The notes under the pieces: generated by a model
What the model was told of the DNA's origin: nothing
The model's database searches: none
What the model saw: the letters and a program-made list of their open reading frames with translations, nothing else
Shown here: one piece after another, positions 8,720-18,005 of the stretch
How positions within the stretch are numbered: position 1 is the first letter of the stretch
Layout: each line of letters opens with the position of its first letter
Position numbers and translations under genes: made by a program
Source: Bacteroidales bacterium M6
GTDB taxonomy: Bacteria; Bacteroidota; Bacteroidia; Bacteroidales; Muribaculaceae
Assembly: GCA_001689485.1 (NCBI GenBank)
Contig: LUJQ01000021.1
Span: 1 to 61,192 of the forward strand
Length of the DNA: 61,192 nt
Reading direction: 5' to 3'

Positions 8720-10636
8720 TCAGATAGCGACTTTGACAGCAACGCAGCCGTTATCGCCCTTAACAGTCACAATGTATATGCCACAGGTGTCAATCTGCAC
8801 ATCGGCAGTGCCGTTGGCCGAAACACGTGCAACAGTGCGTCCTGAAAGATCGGATACCGTCACATCCATAAGGCCAAGGCCGACAACCCTTACGCCGGAT
8901 GCAGAAGGCTCTACACGTATGAGGCCGGACGCGTCCTCGCCTACAAGGTCGAGCGAGCCTGTTCCAAGACTCATAACATTGGCGTTAAGCACCTTCCCAC
9001 TGGCATTATCGATAACCATGCCGATAATGCGGGCGTTGTTCATATCGAGTATCGTAGTGGGCAGGTCAAGTTTGAAATCATTGTCGTAGCTTTCACCTGC
9101 GGTAATCTCCTTAGGGAAACGGCCGGGGTATCCTTCCCAGTCCCCGTAAAGCGCACGAGCCACATGATTGAATTCAAAATCCTCGGTTATACGACCTTTA
9201 AGATCCTCGAAACCTCCAAGCTCTTCGTCACCACCGCCGAAAAGATTCATCTGGTAGTAACGGTTACCCCAGACATGATCCTCGGTAACTACGAAGGCCA
9301 GACGTATATCCGAACCTTCGCGATTCACCGGGAAGCGCGTCACAGTGTGAAGATTCAAAGAATTCCCATCTCTATCGCCGTAAAGCTGTATATCAGCCAA
9401 CGGAACGGTCTCAAGGCATGTCAGGAAATCGGTTTCCAACCCGCCCATCAATGTGGTGTAGGTGCGGCGTCCATTCTCCCTTACAGGGACCATAGGCGTG
9501 GTGGAGTAGATTGTACGGTCAACCCACGCCGACGGAGCACCTCCTGTAAAAGTGTTACGGTTAGCATACGAATCCAACGCCAAAACGTCCAATTCGGCAT
9601 TCATGTGGACAGCTATCCCCAAAAATGTATCAGGATATTTTTCCTGTAGCACTTCGAAGGCCACTATCCCTTTGGGGCAATACTGACACCACATACCGGT
9701 TGCTTCCTCAACAACGACCTTACGTTCGGGCTTGAAAGCCAACAGGGTCGTGGCGCAGTTCTCAGCATCATACTCGGTAGTGTTTACAGTATAGCTTACG
9801 CTATAGGAAACACTGCGACCGTATTCGGCCGAGACTTCACCGGGTAGTTCGAACTCGAATGTGTCATGATAGCCTAACGCCAAATCCTTATATTCGGCCT
9901 GAAGTTTTTGGCCGCCTTCAACATCGACGCTTATAGCCAGGCTGTTGACAACTTCCTTACTGTAAGCTGTCAATTTGCCGCCTAACTTGAACGCCTCATT
10001 GCCCAAGGCATATTCACCGGGGGTGAGAACCAGCTCCGCCAGTCCTTTTTGGCCGGTTATAACGATGTCGTCCACAGCCACCATCTCGCAATTGAGGCTG
10101 TTGTTGACAAAGGCTATGTAGATTTTCTTTCCGGCGTATGCACCCAGGTCGAGACTGTGTTCAACCCATTCCATGTCGGTTTCTTTGGAAACCGACATAA
10201 CCGGCTTCCCGTCAAAAACACCCTCAGTCTCAGAAACCATGATGTCGTAGGAACTCAGGCGTGTGGTCGCATCATTGAACGAACGGGAGCGCCACGTCAT
10301 CCGGGCATCACCGCCACGCACAAACACACGCGGCAGAATCAGCCAGTCGTCAGCGGCAACAGGGTCCTGGCCGCTTACAGCCTTATGGCGGGAGGATGAG
10401 GCGGCACAGTAGTTGTCAGTTCCCTGCTCGCGATAGATAATCCAGCTGTCACGTTCAGCAAAGCCGTTCTGAACCATTGAGAAATGCTGTTCCTGATTAT
10501 CGCGATCCTCAAGCACTGCCCCTGATGGCATCCCGTTGGTAAAATCACACGTGAAATAGGTCATCGTGTCATCGGCCTGGGCTGCGAATCCGGCTGTAAT
10601 GACTGCGAAAACGGCGGGTAACAATTTATTCAGCAT
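8720..10636 (-). CDS. Omp28-like protein with thioredoxin-type CxxC and T9SS tail
   Basis: A 638-residue exported protein with a signal peptide (MLNKLLPAVFAVITAGFAAQA). Residues about 25-190 look like a choice-of-anchor-J jelly roll: YFTCDFTNGMPSG, then DDWLILPRVFVRGGDARMTW, ending in MVAVDDIVITGQ. The middle has the Omp28 feature: EEATGMWCQYCPKG near residue 316, a CxxC in a thioredoxin-like context. The C terminus is a type A T9SS sorting domain (VTVSDLSGRTVARV, ending in GIYIVTVKGDNG). It should be secreted across the outer membrane and surface-attached. It is the second gene of an operon, 29 bases after the BNR-repeat gene. Whether the CxxC is redox-active is unknown. Confidence 0.8.
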   Translation of the reverse strand: MLNKLLPAVFAVITAGFAAQADDTMTYFTCDFTNGMPSGAVLEDRDNQEQHFSMVQNGFAERDSWIIYREQGTDNYCAASSSRHKAVSGQDPVAADDWLILPRVFVRGGDARMTWRSRSFNDATTRLSSYDIMVSETEGVFDGKPVMSVSKETDMEWVEHSLDLGAYAGKKIYIAFVNNSLNCEMVAVDDIVITGQKGLAELVLTPGEYALGNEAFKLGGKLTAYSKEVVNSLAISVDVEGGQKLQAEYKDLALGYHDTFEFELPGEVSAEYGRSVSYSVSYTVNTTEYDAENCATTLLAFKPERKVVVEEATGMWCQYCPKGIVAFEVLQEKYPDTFLGIAVHMNAELDVLALDSYANRNTFTGGAPSAWVDRTIYSTTPMVPVRENGRRTYTTLMGGLETDFLTCLETVPLADIQLYGDRDGNSLNLHTVTRFPVNREGSDIRLAFVVTEDHVWGNRYYQMNLFGGGDEELGGFEDLKGRITEDFEFNHVARALYGDWEGYPGRFPKEITAGESYDNDFKLDLPTTILDMNNARIIGMVIDNASGKVLNANVMSLGTGSLDLVGEDASGLIRVEPSASGVRVVGLGLMDVTVSDLSGRTVARVSANGTADVQIDTCGIYIVTVKGDNGCVAVKVAI

Positions 10637-10665
10637 GACGGTAATATTAAAAATTCCAGCCCGGT

Positions 10666-11997
10666 TTATCTTGCAAATTTACCTGTGACGGTGGTGCCGT
10701 CAGCGTTCACTTCATAAAGGAAGATGCCGCCGGGGAGAGCTGAAAGGTCGACAGAAGCTGCATCAGCCACTGTAACAACCGCACGGCCGGAGATATCGAA
10801 AATCCTGATATTGCCTTCGGTGCTGATGCTCAAGGTCTGGTTGTCGATATTCACTGCCAGGCCGCTTTCATCAACAGCAACAGTGTTTATTCCGGCACCA
10901 TTCAGATCACTCTTGGCCAGTCTCCAAAGACCACTCGTCTTAACCGTAGGACTCTCGGCATACAATGCAGTGTAGATATATTTATCATCGCAGGCAAGTG
11001 TTAAGGGAAAATGGTAGTCGGGCAGCCCCCCCACAAATTTCCAGTCCTCACCTTCATTTTCAGTGTAGAAGAATTCCGGACCTCCGTAGCTTGTCCAACC
11101 AGGACCGGCAGTATAGATGTTTTTTTCGTCAGCAGTCATGGCACGTACATTGAGGTTGGTCCCATATGGGGTCTGAGCCGGCGGCGCCATGATACCACCC
11201 CAGTTGTAACCATCCTCGGTCACATGCAGATATGGGACGGGGTTGTATTCGGGATGATACGAGTTGTCAGTGGAACGGCCGATAATCAGACGCCCGCCCC
11301 TGACAATTGAACATGTCATGAAGTTTGACGACTGTGGAAGAATTTCCCATTTATCGGCATCGGCATCATAACGTGCCACAACAAACATACCAAATGCATA
11401 TGGCACTCCTTTAAAATCAGTCATATGGTATATGCAGTCCACAAACTTTTCGTCGGAGCCTTGCATGGAAATCATAAGCGACTCGCGGTCGGTAACTTTC
11501 CATGTCTCACCGTTGTCAGTCGACATGAGGACGCCAGCACCCACGAAATCGCCGATATAAAGCACATCGCCGATTTTAACGATGCCTGAGGCTTCAGCTG
11601 ACGGAAGTGCCTTATCAGGTACAATATCCTTGATGGCATTGCTGTAGTTGAGCATTTCCCAGGTCTCGCCGTCGTCACTACTACGTGCTATACGTGCCTC
11701 CATGCTGCCAAGTGCATAAATATACCCGTCAGCTTCATAAAAGTTCTTATAGTTGTAGTCCTTGACTTCGCACTGGGTCCAGGTTGCACCTTTATCGTCG
11801 GAATATGATATCCCCCCCTTACGAGAGAGATCCAGATCCGACATAAGGAAGCGACCGGTCGAAGTTATAAAGTGTGTATAGGCGTTAGGAAGCTCACGTA
11901 TCTGCTCCCAACCTTCTGCCACGGCATCAGAACATGTGGCAACCATTGCAGCACCCATCAGGGAGCGCAGCATAATGGAGTAAAATCTTCTCTTCAT
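10666..11997 (-). CDS. BNR/Asp-box repeat protein with T9SS tail
   Basis: A 443-residue exported protein. After an N-terminal signal (MKRRFYSIMLRSLMGAAMVA) it carries repeated Asp-box motifs of the S-x-D-x-G-x-T-W form: YSDDKGATW, RSSDDGETW, MSTDNGETW and TENEGEDW. These suggest a sialidase-like beta-propeller. I do not see the Arg triad and Tyr/Glu of true sialidases, so a carbohydrate- or protein-binding propeller is as likely as an enzyme. The C terminus is a T9SS type A sorting domain (IRIFDISGRAVVTV, then LPGGIFLYEV). It is the first gene of the operon with the downstream Omp28-like gene. Confidence 0.75.
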   Translation of the reverse strand: MKRRFYSIMLRSLMGAAMVATCSDAVAEGWEQIRELPNAYTHFITSTGRFLMSDLDLSRKGGISYSDDKGATWTQCEVKDYNYKNFYEADGYIYALGSMEARIARSSDDGETWEMLNYSNAIKDIVPDKALPSAEASGIVKIGDVLYIGDFVGAGVLMSTDNGETWKVTDRESLMISMQGSDEKFVDCIYHMTDFKGVPYAFGMFVVARYDADADKWEILPQSSNFMTCSIVRGGRLIIGRSTDNSYHPEYNPVPYLHVTEDGYNWGGIMAPPAQTPYGTNLNVRAMTADEKNIYTAGPGWTSYGGPEFFYTENEGEDWKFVGGLPDYHFPLTLACDDKYIYTALYAESPTVKTSGLWRLAKSDLNGAGINTVAVDESGLAVNIDNQTLSISTEGNIRIFDISGRAVVTVADAASVDLSALPGGIFLYEVNADGTTVTGKFAR

Positions 11998-12350
11998 AAT
12001 TAATAATGGTTTTAGATTTAAAATAAGACATCTTGAATCATAAGGGCAGGCCCTGTCGAATCATTCGACCTTGCGAAGCTATACAAAAATCCCCACATAT
12101 ACAAACGCTACCCAATATTTATGCACTATTTTGCGAAAATATCGGCAAAACAGCGTATAACAGACATTATAGCATGAAGTCATACCGATATTGCCTTATT
12201 GCACCTTTATGCAGCTTTTTTGGTCATTATCGACCTATTCAGCACTCATTTTTCAAGCAAAATGTCAAAATAGCGCCATCAAATCTGACAAAGCACAAGT
12301 CGTGAGACACGCAAATTATGCCCTTTATGAAAAAGCCAGGATGCCCTTTG
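11998..12350. other. Intergenic region without a gene
   Basis: AT-rich stretch between the ends of two minus-strand units. It must hold the promoter of the 11997 gene, but I find no consensus -7/-33 pair. Short frames here have no recognisable protein features. Confidence 0.5.
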
Positions 12351-12416
12351 CACGGCGGTGTGTCAAAATTCAATATCCGTCACACCGCCGTGGTTTCCTC
12401 CCGGACGGCGAGGGTG
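12351..12416 (-). repeat. Two-hairpin intergenic element, copy B
   Basis: Perfect 12-base stem CACGGCGGTGTG (12351-12362) / CACACCGCCGTG (12381-12392), then the conserved spacer ending in GGCGAGGGTG (12407-12416). It starts 12 bases after the rseP stop codon. The other half of hairpin 1 is absent, so this copy is shortened at the gene end. Confidence 0.75.
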
Positions 12417-12428
12417 CTGTCAGACCCG

Positions 12429-13751
12429 TTATTTGATCAGGAACCTGTATATATCATTGGAGTTGGCATAAATCAGCAAGGCCAGCAACAGGAACATGCC
12501 TACCATCTGGGCATACTCCATGAATTTTTCCGAGGGCTTGCGGCGTGTAACCACCTCCCACAGGAGGAAAGCGACATGGCCGCCGTCCAAAGCAGGGATG
12601 GGGATTATGTTCATGAATGCAAGTATTATGGAAAGGAACGCTGTCATTTCCCAAAATGTACGCCAATCCCATTTTGCAGGGAAAAGGTTGCCTATGGCTC
12701 CGAAACCGCCGATGCTTTCAGCGCCTTCTTTCGTGAATACGTGCTTTAACGAGCCTACATAGGTTGTAAGCATATCGGTGCCGTTGCCTATGCCTATAGG
12801 AATCGACTGGAAGAACCCGTATTGGGTAGTGTCGCAACGGAACACATCGATAGGCCCCATCAGCCCGAAGCCGAGCTTCCCTGCCGGGGTCGGAGTGGCC
12901 ACAGTCATCACTGTGTCATTGCCGCGAAGCAGCGTAAGGGGCACTTCCTTCCCACCGTAAGCCGCCAGCGCGGGTACGAATTCGGTATATGCCGGGGTCA
13001 GGCTGTCACCTACGGCTATGATGCGGTCACCCTCTTGCAACCCGGCCTTTGCAGCCGGTTCGCCCGGCATTACCTGCTTCACGAACACCGGGACACGGTA
13101 AGCCATGAACGGGTCATCCTGGGGAAGAGAGGTGACGGCATTCGCCGGCATTATGAGAGTCACCGTGTCGCGATGATTGCGCAACACCTCCACATGCTTT
13201 GAATCCAGCATATTGTAAATTGCACCACGCTCTTTCGAGTCAATGAGCCGTCCGTCGGCAGTGAGGAGCACGTCGCCGTTACGGAAACCGAGCGACTGTG
13301 CCGCCGGGGTGAAATCCATACCCTCATAGGCATTCTGGTAAGGGATGGTCCTTTCCCCCCAGTACCATGCTATACCGGCATAAATCAATATGGCGAGTAT
13401 GAAGTTGTTTATTACCCCGCCCGTCATCACCAGCAGGCGCTGCCATGCAGGTTTTGTGCGGAATTCCCATGGCTGTGGAGGTTGCGCCATCTGTTCACGG
13501 TCCATCGACTCGTCAATCATCCCGGCAATCTTCACATACCCGCCGAGGGGGAGCCACCCCACCCCGTAGGTCGTATCGCTGTTTTCAGGCTTCCATTTAA
13601 ACAATGAGAACCAAGGATTAAAGAAAATATAGAATTTCTCGACCCTTATTTTAAAAACCCGCGCCCAAAGGAAATGGCCCAGTTCGTGTACGATAACAAG
13701 CAACGACAGGGCGACAACCAGCTGGAGCGCTTTTATGAGAAATGTTTCCAA
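12429..13751 (-). CDS. rseP: RIP metalloprotease RseP (site-2 protease)
   Basis: Intramembrane zinc protease that cuts membrane-bound anti-sigma factors and cleared signal peptides. HELGH near residue 23 in the first membrane helix is the zinc site and LDGGH near 389 gives the third ligand. One or two PDZ domains lie between (about 130-280, with GFRNGDVLLTADG and GLQEGDRIIAVGDS). C-terminal membrane helices follow. At 440 residues it has normal length. There is no ATG before the HELGH helix: the only usable start is TTG at 13751. The codon line before it reads dxr stop TAA, then AAA, then TTG, all in one frame. Expression is probably coupled to dxr by reinitiation. Confidence 0.93.
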   Translation of the reverse strand: METFLIKALQLVVALSLLVIVHELGHFLWARVFKIRVEKFYIFFNPWFSLFKWKPENSDTTYGVGWLPLGGYVKIAGMIDESMDREQMAQPPQPWEFRTKPAWQRLLVMTGGVINNFILAILIYAGIAWYWGERTIPYQNAYEGMDFTPAAQSLGFRNGDVLLTADGRLIDSKERGAIYNMLDSKHVEVLRNHRDTVTLIMPANAVTSLPQDDPFMAYRVPVFVKQVMPGEPAAKAGLQEGDRIIAVGDSLTPAYTEFVPALAAYGGKEVPLTLLRGNDTVMTVATPTPAGKLGFGLMGPIDVFRCDTTQYGFFQSIPIGIGNGTDMLTTYVGSLKHVFTKEGAESIGGFGAIGNLFPAKWDWRTFWEMTAFLSIILAFMNIIPIPALDGGHVAFLLWEVVTRRKPSEKFMEYAQMVGMFLLLALLIYANSNDIYRFLIK

Positions 13752-13754
13752 TTT

Positions 13755-14960
13755 TTATGCTTTCTTAGGGATTAAAGACTGTATGTAGGTGCGTGTTTCA
13801 TCGTTCAGGCGCACATAATCATCAAATGCAGGCTCTGCCACAAACGGCATTTTGTCGAGTGCTTCGATAATCAGGCGGTAGATGTCGCCGAACCCGATCT
13901 GCTCACGCAGGAATGCCGCCACCGCTATTTCGTTTGCAGCGTTGATAACACATGCCGCAGTGCCACCACGGTGCAGCGCATAATGCCCCAGCTTTATAGC
14001 GGGGAAACGCTCTTCGTCGGGTTTCTCGAAGGTGAGCGACACCATGCGGTCGAGGGTCAGCGGCGAATCGGATGTGGCAAGGCGCGTAGCATCACCAAGC
14101 GCATAACGTATGGGGAGACGCATGTCGGGCACCCCGAGCTGCGCTTTTACCGAACCGTCGACAAACTCCACCATGGAGTGGACTATCGACTGCGGGTGCA
14201 CCACTGCCGAAATCTTTTCAGGCGCCATATCGAACAGCCACCGTGCCTCGATTATTTCAAATGCCTTGTTGAGCATCGTGGCTGAATCGATGGTGATTTT
14301 CGCTCCCATCGACCAGTTCGGGTGGCGCAATGCATCGTTCACAGTCACAGCAGCCAGCTCCCCTGCACTTTTACAGCGGAAAGGCCCTCCTGAAGCTGTG
14401 ATTAAAAGCTGCCTCACCTTAACAGGATCCTCGCCCGCCAGGCATTGATAGATGGCCGAATGCTCGGAATCGACAGGCAGCATGCGCGAACGGCTCACAC
14501 GCAGCGCCGAGGTCACCAGCTCACCTGCCACCACAAGGGTTTCCTTGTTTGCAAGGGCGATATCCTTGCCTGCGGAAATCGCACGCATAGTGGGGGCAAG
14601 CCCGCTGTAGCCTACCGTTGCCGTGACCACGGTGTCGAAGCAGTCGGCCTCCATGGCATCATTGATTGCGGGCTGCCCTGCCGCAGTGGCGATGCCATGG
14701 GGTTCAAGCGCATCCTTGAGCTTCCAATACTTCGACTCATCGGCAATAATAGCCATTTCAGGGCGCCATCTGAGCGCCTGTTGTATCAGCGTGTCGACTT
14801 TCGTTCCGGCCACAAGCAGCGTGGGTGCAAAACGGTCGGGATACTCCCCTATCACATCGAGAGTCTGCGTCCCTATCGAGCCGGTCGACCCCAGTATGGC
14901 CACCCGCTTCTCCGGGCTGTATCGTTGTTCCTTCTGCTTCACTTGGATTATGGATTTCAT
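13755..14960 (-). CDS. dxr: 1-deoxy-D-xylulose-5-phosphate reductoisomerase
   Basis: NADPH-dependent conversion of DXP to 2-C-methyl-D-erythritol 4-phosphate in the MEP isoprenoid pathway, in the cytoplasm. The N-terminal nucleotide-binding loop GSTGSIGTQTLDV is near residue 26. The metal/substrate region LLPVDSEHSAIYQCL and the Ser/Asn/Lys segment TASGGPFR are present, and HPNWSMGAKITIDSATM is a family hallmark. The frame is open to an ATG at 15062, but that ATG lies inside a leader hairpin close to the predicted transcription start, so I use the ATG at 14960 (MKSIIQVKQ, 401 residues). It forms an operon with rseP, separated by one codon. Confidence 0.95.
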   Translation of the reverse strand: MKSIIQVKQKEQRYSPEKRVAILGSTGSIGTQTLDVIGEYPDRFAPTLLVAGTKVDTLIQQALRWRPEMAIIADESKYWKLKDALEPHGIATAAGQPAINDAMEADCFDTVVTATVGYSGLAPTMRAISAGKDIALANKETLVVAGELVTSALRVSRSRMLPVDSEHSAIYQCLAGEDPVKVRQLLITASGGPFRCKSAGELAAVTVNDALRHPNWSMGAKITIDSATMLNKAFEIIEARWLFDMAPEKISAVVHPQSIVHSMVEFVDGSVKAQLGVPDMRLPIRYALGDATRLATSDSPLTLDRMVSLTFEKPDEERFPAIKLGHYALHRGGTAACVINAANEIAVAAFLREQIGFGDIYRLIIEALDKMPFVAEPAFDDYVRLNDETRTYIQSLIPKKA

Positions 14961-15031
14961 AAGCATACCGCCAGCCGTACAGTCCTGCCACATCGATATG
15001 CGGTGTCCGATACGGAGCCGGTCAAAATAAC

Positions 15032-15065
15032 GGGATGAAACACACATGTATGCATGTTTCATCCC
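15032..15065 (-). other. Leader hairpin of dxr
   Basis: Perfect 11-base inverted repeat GGGATGAAACA / TGTTTCATCCC with a 12-base loop, just downstream of the predicted transcription start and about 70 bases before the chosen ATG. It could protect the 5' end or control translation. Confidence 0.5.
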
Positions 15066-15066
15066 A

Positions 15067-15074
15067 CAAAATTA
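15067..15074 (-). promoter_or_regulatory. -7 box of the dxr-rseP promoter
   Basis: TAATTTTG on the minus strand, matching TAnnTTTG. No convincing -33 element. Predicted start near 15060. Confidence 0.4.
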
Positions 15075-15126
15075 CCAATTTTCAATGAATTCTGAAAACC
15101 GGGATTCAATATCCGTCGCCGCCTTA

Positions 15127-16305
15127 TCAATACAGGTGGTCCTCACCTTTCAGCTCCCCGGGGGTTATAGCGGGAGAGGTCATCTTATGCCATACATAGG
15201 CGATATAGGCGATAACGACAGGCAGAAGCGCCGTAACCCAAGCCATCACATGCAGCGTGAACCCGGTTGACGAGCTGTTATAGATTGTCAGCGAGCTTTG
15301 GGGGTCGGACAAAGATGGGAGGTAGGCGGTGTTGTTGTAACCGCTGATGCAGAACAGACATGTCACCGCGACAACCACCCCTGCGGCAGTCCACCAGAAT
15401 CCTGATGAAAATTTTGAATCGAATGCAGTACGCGCAATACCGTAAAGCACGAGCAACACCCCGATAAGGAACGACGCGCCAATCCACCACAGGTCGATGA
15501 AATTGAAGAAATATTTGTAAGGCACCTTCACAAACAGCCCGTCGGGCATCTGCGAATACCCGTCGGACATGAACAACACGAACAGGAACGCCAGGAAGAA
15601 CAGCACGAACACCGTGCCGTTGATCAGGACCCTGCCACGCATAAGTTTGGCAAAGCCATGTGAATTTCCATCGCTGATATTGTCCAGGAAGAAAAGCGCC
15701 CCGAGCGTGCGCGCTATGAACAGCACCGCGAACCCGAGCAACAGGTTATTGATTGAAAAAATCTCGTTAAACCCGTGCATGGAATCCCAGGTTGAAATCA
15801 CCGGCGACCCTGCGTCAAGAATGCTTTGACGGGTAACCGTGAAGTCTGCCCCGAAAAACTGCATGGCGACGGCAACGCCGAGCAACACGCAACCCATGCT
15901 GCCGTTAATCCACAGAAACAGGTCGTAAGTGCCTTTGCCGAACACGTTGCCCGGTTTCGAACGGAACTCATAGCTCACAGCCTGGAGGATAAAACTCAGC
16001 AGGATAAGCATCCAAAGCCAGTAGGCGCCCCCGAAGCTTGTGGAATAATATAACGGGAACGATGCGAAAAACGCGCCCCCGAACACCACCAGGGTGGTGA
16101 AGGTCAGTTCCCATTTCCGGCCGAGTGCGTTCACCATCAACGATTTGCGTTCAGGCTCACCCGTAGCCGGGACAACCGGGATGCCGAGTTGCGATTTACC
16201 CGGCGACCATAACATGGTCTGCCCCCCTTGCACAAAAAGCAGCGCCACCAAAAGACCGCCAAGCAGGGAGATGACGAACCACCAATATATCTGTAATGCT
16301 TCCAT
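15127..16305 (-). CDS. cydB: Cytochrome bd oxidase subunit II
   Basis: Membrane subunit II of the bd-type quinol oxidase, which reduces oxygen to water and supports growth at very low oxygen. About eight to nine hydrophobic segments are visible, beginning with IYWWFVISLLGGLLVALLF. Family landmarks are YFLWM-like aromatic segments, SYEFRSKPGN and WDSMHGFNE. The protein ends in a typical short basic tail. I chose the ATG at 16305 (MEALQIYWW); the frame also opens six codons earlier at a TTG. It is the last gene of the DUF4492-cydA-cydB operon, 82 bases after cydA. Confidence 0.93.
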   Translation of the reverse strand: MEALQIYWWFVISLLGGLLVALLFVQGGQTMLWSPGKSQLGIPVVPATGEPERKSLMVNALGRKWELTFTTLVVFGGAFFASFPLYYSTSFGGAYWLWMLILLSFILQAVSYEFRSKPGNVFGKGTYDLFLWINGSMGCVLLGVAVAMQFFGADFTVTRQSILDAGSPVISTWDSMHGFNEIFSINNLLLGFAVLFIARTLGALFFLDNISDGNSHGFAKLMRGRVLINGTVFVLFFLAFLFVLFMSDGYSQMPDGLFVKVPYKYFFNFIDLWWIGASFLIGVLLVLYGIARTAFDSKFSSGFWWTAAGVVVAVTCLFCISGYNNTAYLPSLSDPQSSLTIYNSSSTGFTLHVMAWVTALLPVVIAYIAYVWHKMTSPAITPGELKGEDHLY

Positions 16306-16387
16306 TATCGAAGTCTTTGTCAATTAATACTCTGTGAAGTCGTCCTGACTTCTTTTTAAATCATTCACGTAATGCGGCAGCCCCATA

Positions 16388-17956
16388 TCAATGCCCCGAC
16401 GAAAGGATGTCGCGCCTGGCAGCCTTGGCGATTTCACGGGTCATGATGCTTATCTCGGCAACCAGCAACCCGGCGAATACAACCACGAACATCCAGAACG
16501 TAAGCTGCACCGACCCTGGCGATATGGCGCTTACTGCGGCACGCGTAGGGAGCAGCCCCTCGATAGTCCAAGGCTGGCGCCCCATCTCGGCAGTAACCCA
16601 CCCGGCCTCACTCACAATCCACACCACAGGGATGGTAAGCAGACCCATAAACAGCACCCAGCGGTTTTCCATCACCACGGGCTTGCGATAGCCCAGGAAC
16701 AGCATCGCAACAAAGAAAAGCAACAGGTAGCCACCACCCATAACCATGACACGGAAGGCATAGAAGGTAAGGGCAACCGGCGGCACGGCCTCGTCAACGC
16801 TGTCGAGATAACCGTAGCCGAAATATTTGAAATCGGCTTTCACAGCCTCTGCGGCAGCAGCCATGGCCGTTTTGTCACCGGCTTTCATAGCGGTGTCGTA
16901 ATCGCGCAAAGCCTGCTGGGCCTGCCTGCCACGTGCAATCCTCTCGGCATAACCTACCGTGTTGACCGTGTCGCCCTCAGAATTCACCGACACCCCGTCG
17001 ATGAGGTCGTTGATGCCCGGCACAAAACTTCCGGCATCATGGTTGGCCAAAACAGACAGCCCTTTGGGAATGGTGATTTCGCCAAGAATGGCCGGTTGGT
17101 CGTCGGTTCGTTCTTTCGAAGGGTTGATAATTCCGAAGGCAACAAGCCCCTGGCCGGTAGAGCCGTTGTAAAGCCCTTCCATAGCGGCAAGCTTCATGGG
17201 CTGCTTTTCGGCAACCTGCACAGCGGAGCCGTCGCCGGTCCATATGGTAAGCACGATGCCTGCCAGCCCGACCCACGACGCTATCTTTATGGAATCCTTG
17301 GCAAACCCGACATTGCTTTTCTTAAGGAGGAACCAGCAGCTGACACCGACCACGAACGCCGCGCCGAGCACCCACCCGGAAAGAACGGTGTGGAAAAACT
17401 TGTTGACAGCCACAGGCGAAAGGGCCACGTCGGCAAATGATACCATCACATTACGCATCTGGGCCGGATCGAACTCCATCCCGACAGGATACTGCATCCA
17501 TGCGTTGGCAACCAATATCCAGTAGGCCGACAGGCATATACCTATAGCCGTGAGCCATGTGGCGGCAAGATGGAACCCGGGGCTGACCCTGTTCCACCCG
17601 AAAAACATCACGGCGATAAAGGTCGATTCCAGAAAAAACGCCACAATGCCCTCGATGGCCAAAGGTGCGCCGAAAATGTCGCCGACGAACCACGAATAGT
17701 TCGACCAGTTGGTGCCGAACTCGAATTCAAGGATTAACCCCGTGGCAACCCCGCATGCGAAATTGATGCCGAAAAGCAGCATCCAGAACTTGGCCATGCG
17801 CTTCCACCGCTCGTTGCGGGTGCGCAGCCACAAGGTTTCCATTATCCCCACAATGAGCGAAAGCCCGATTGACAGGGGCACGAAAAACCAGTGAACGATA
17901 GCCGTGAGGGCAAACTGCCCCCGCGACCAATCAACGGTACTCAATAATTCATCCAT
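16388..17956 (-). CDS. cydA: Cytochrome bd oxidase subunit I
   Basis: Haem-bearing subunit I of the bd quinol oxidase. The N-terminal helix FALTAIVHWFFVPLSIG contains the conserved His (residue 22) that ligates haem d/b595. A second conserved His is in KFFHTVLSGWVLGA. Further marks are EKQPMKLAAMEG in the quinol-binding loop and WVTAEMGRQPW near the C terminus, all diagnostic. The 522-residue length fits. Together with CydB it forms the proton-motive oxidase of a nanaerobe or microaerobe. It is the middle gene of the operon, 49 bases downstream of the DUF4492 gene. Confidence 0.96.
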   Translation of the reverse strand: MDELLSTVDWSRGQFALTAIVHWFFVPLSIGLSLIVGIMETLWLRTRNERWKRMAKFWMLLFGINFACGVATGLILEFEFGTNWSNYSWFVGDIFGAPLAIEGIVAFFLESTFIAVMFFGWNRVSPGFHLAATWLTAIGICLSAYWILVANAWMQYPVGMEFDPAQMRNVMVSFADVALSPVAVNKFFHTVLSGWVLGAAFVVGVSCWFLLKKSNVGFAKDSIKIASWVGLAGIVLTIWTGDGSAVQVAEKQPMKLAAMEGLYNGSTGQGLVAFGIINPSKERTDDQPAILGEITIPKGLSVLANHDAGSFVPGINDLIDGVSVNSEGDTVNTVGYAERIARGRQAQQALRDYDTAMKAGDKTAMAAAAEAVKADFKYFGYGYLDSVDEAVPPVALTFYAFRVMVMGGGYLLLFFVAMLFLGYRKPVVMENRWVLFMGLLTIPVVWIVSEAGWVTAEMGRQPWTIEGLLPTRAAVSAISPGSVQLTFWMFVVVFAGLLVAEISIMTREIAKAARRDILSSGH

Positions 17957-18005
17957 TTGCCGTTATTTTAATAATAAGTTGAACGTCGGTTGTTATCCAT
18001 GGCAC

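Noticed and set aside
10666..11997. Calling the Asp-box protein a sialidase
   Set aside because: Asp boxes are present, but I cannot find the Arg triad, Tyr and Glu of the sialidase active site, so only a propeller-type protein is claimed.
12033..12436. Short frames in the gap between the BNR-repeat gene and rseP
   Set aside because: No ribosome-site or domain evidence, and they run into the repeat hairpin.
16391..17440. 349-codon open frame antisense to cydA
   Set aside because: Composition is rich in His, Arg and Pro, typical of a shadow frame, and cydA itself is unmistakable.
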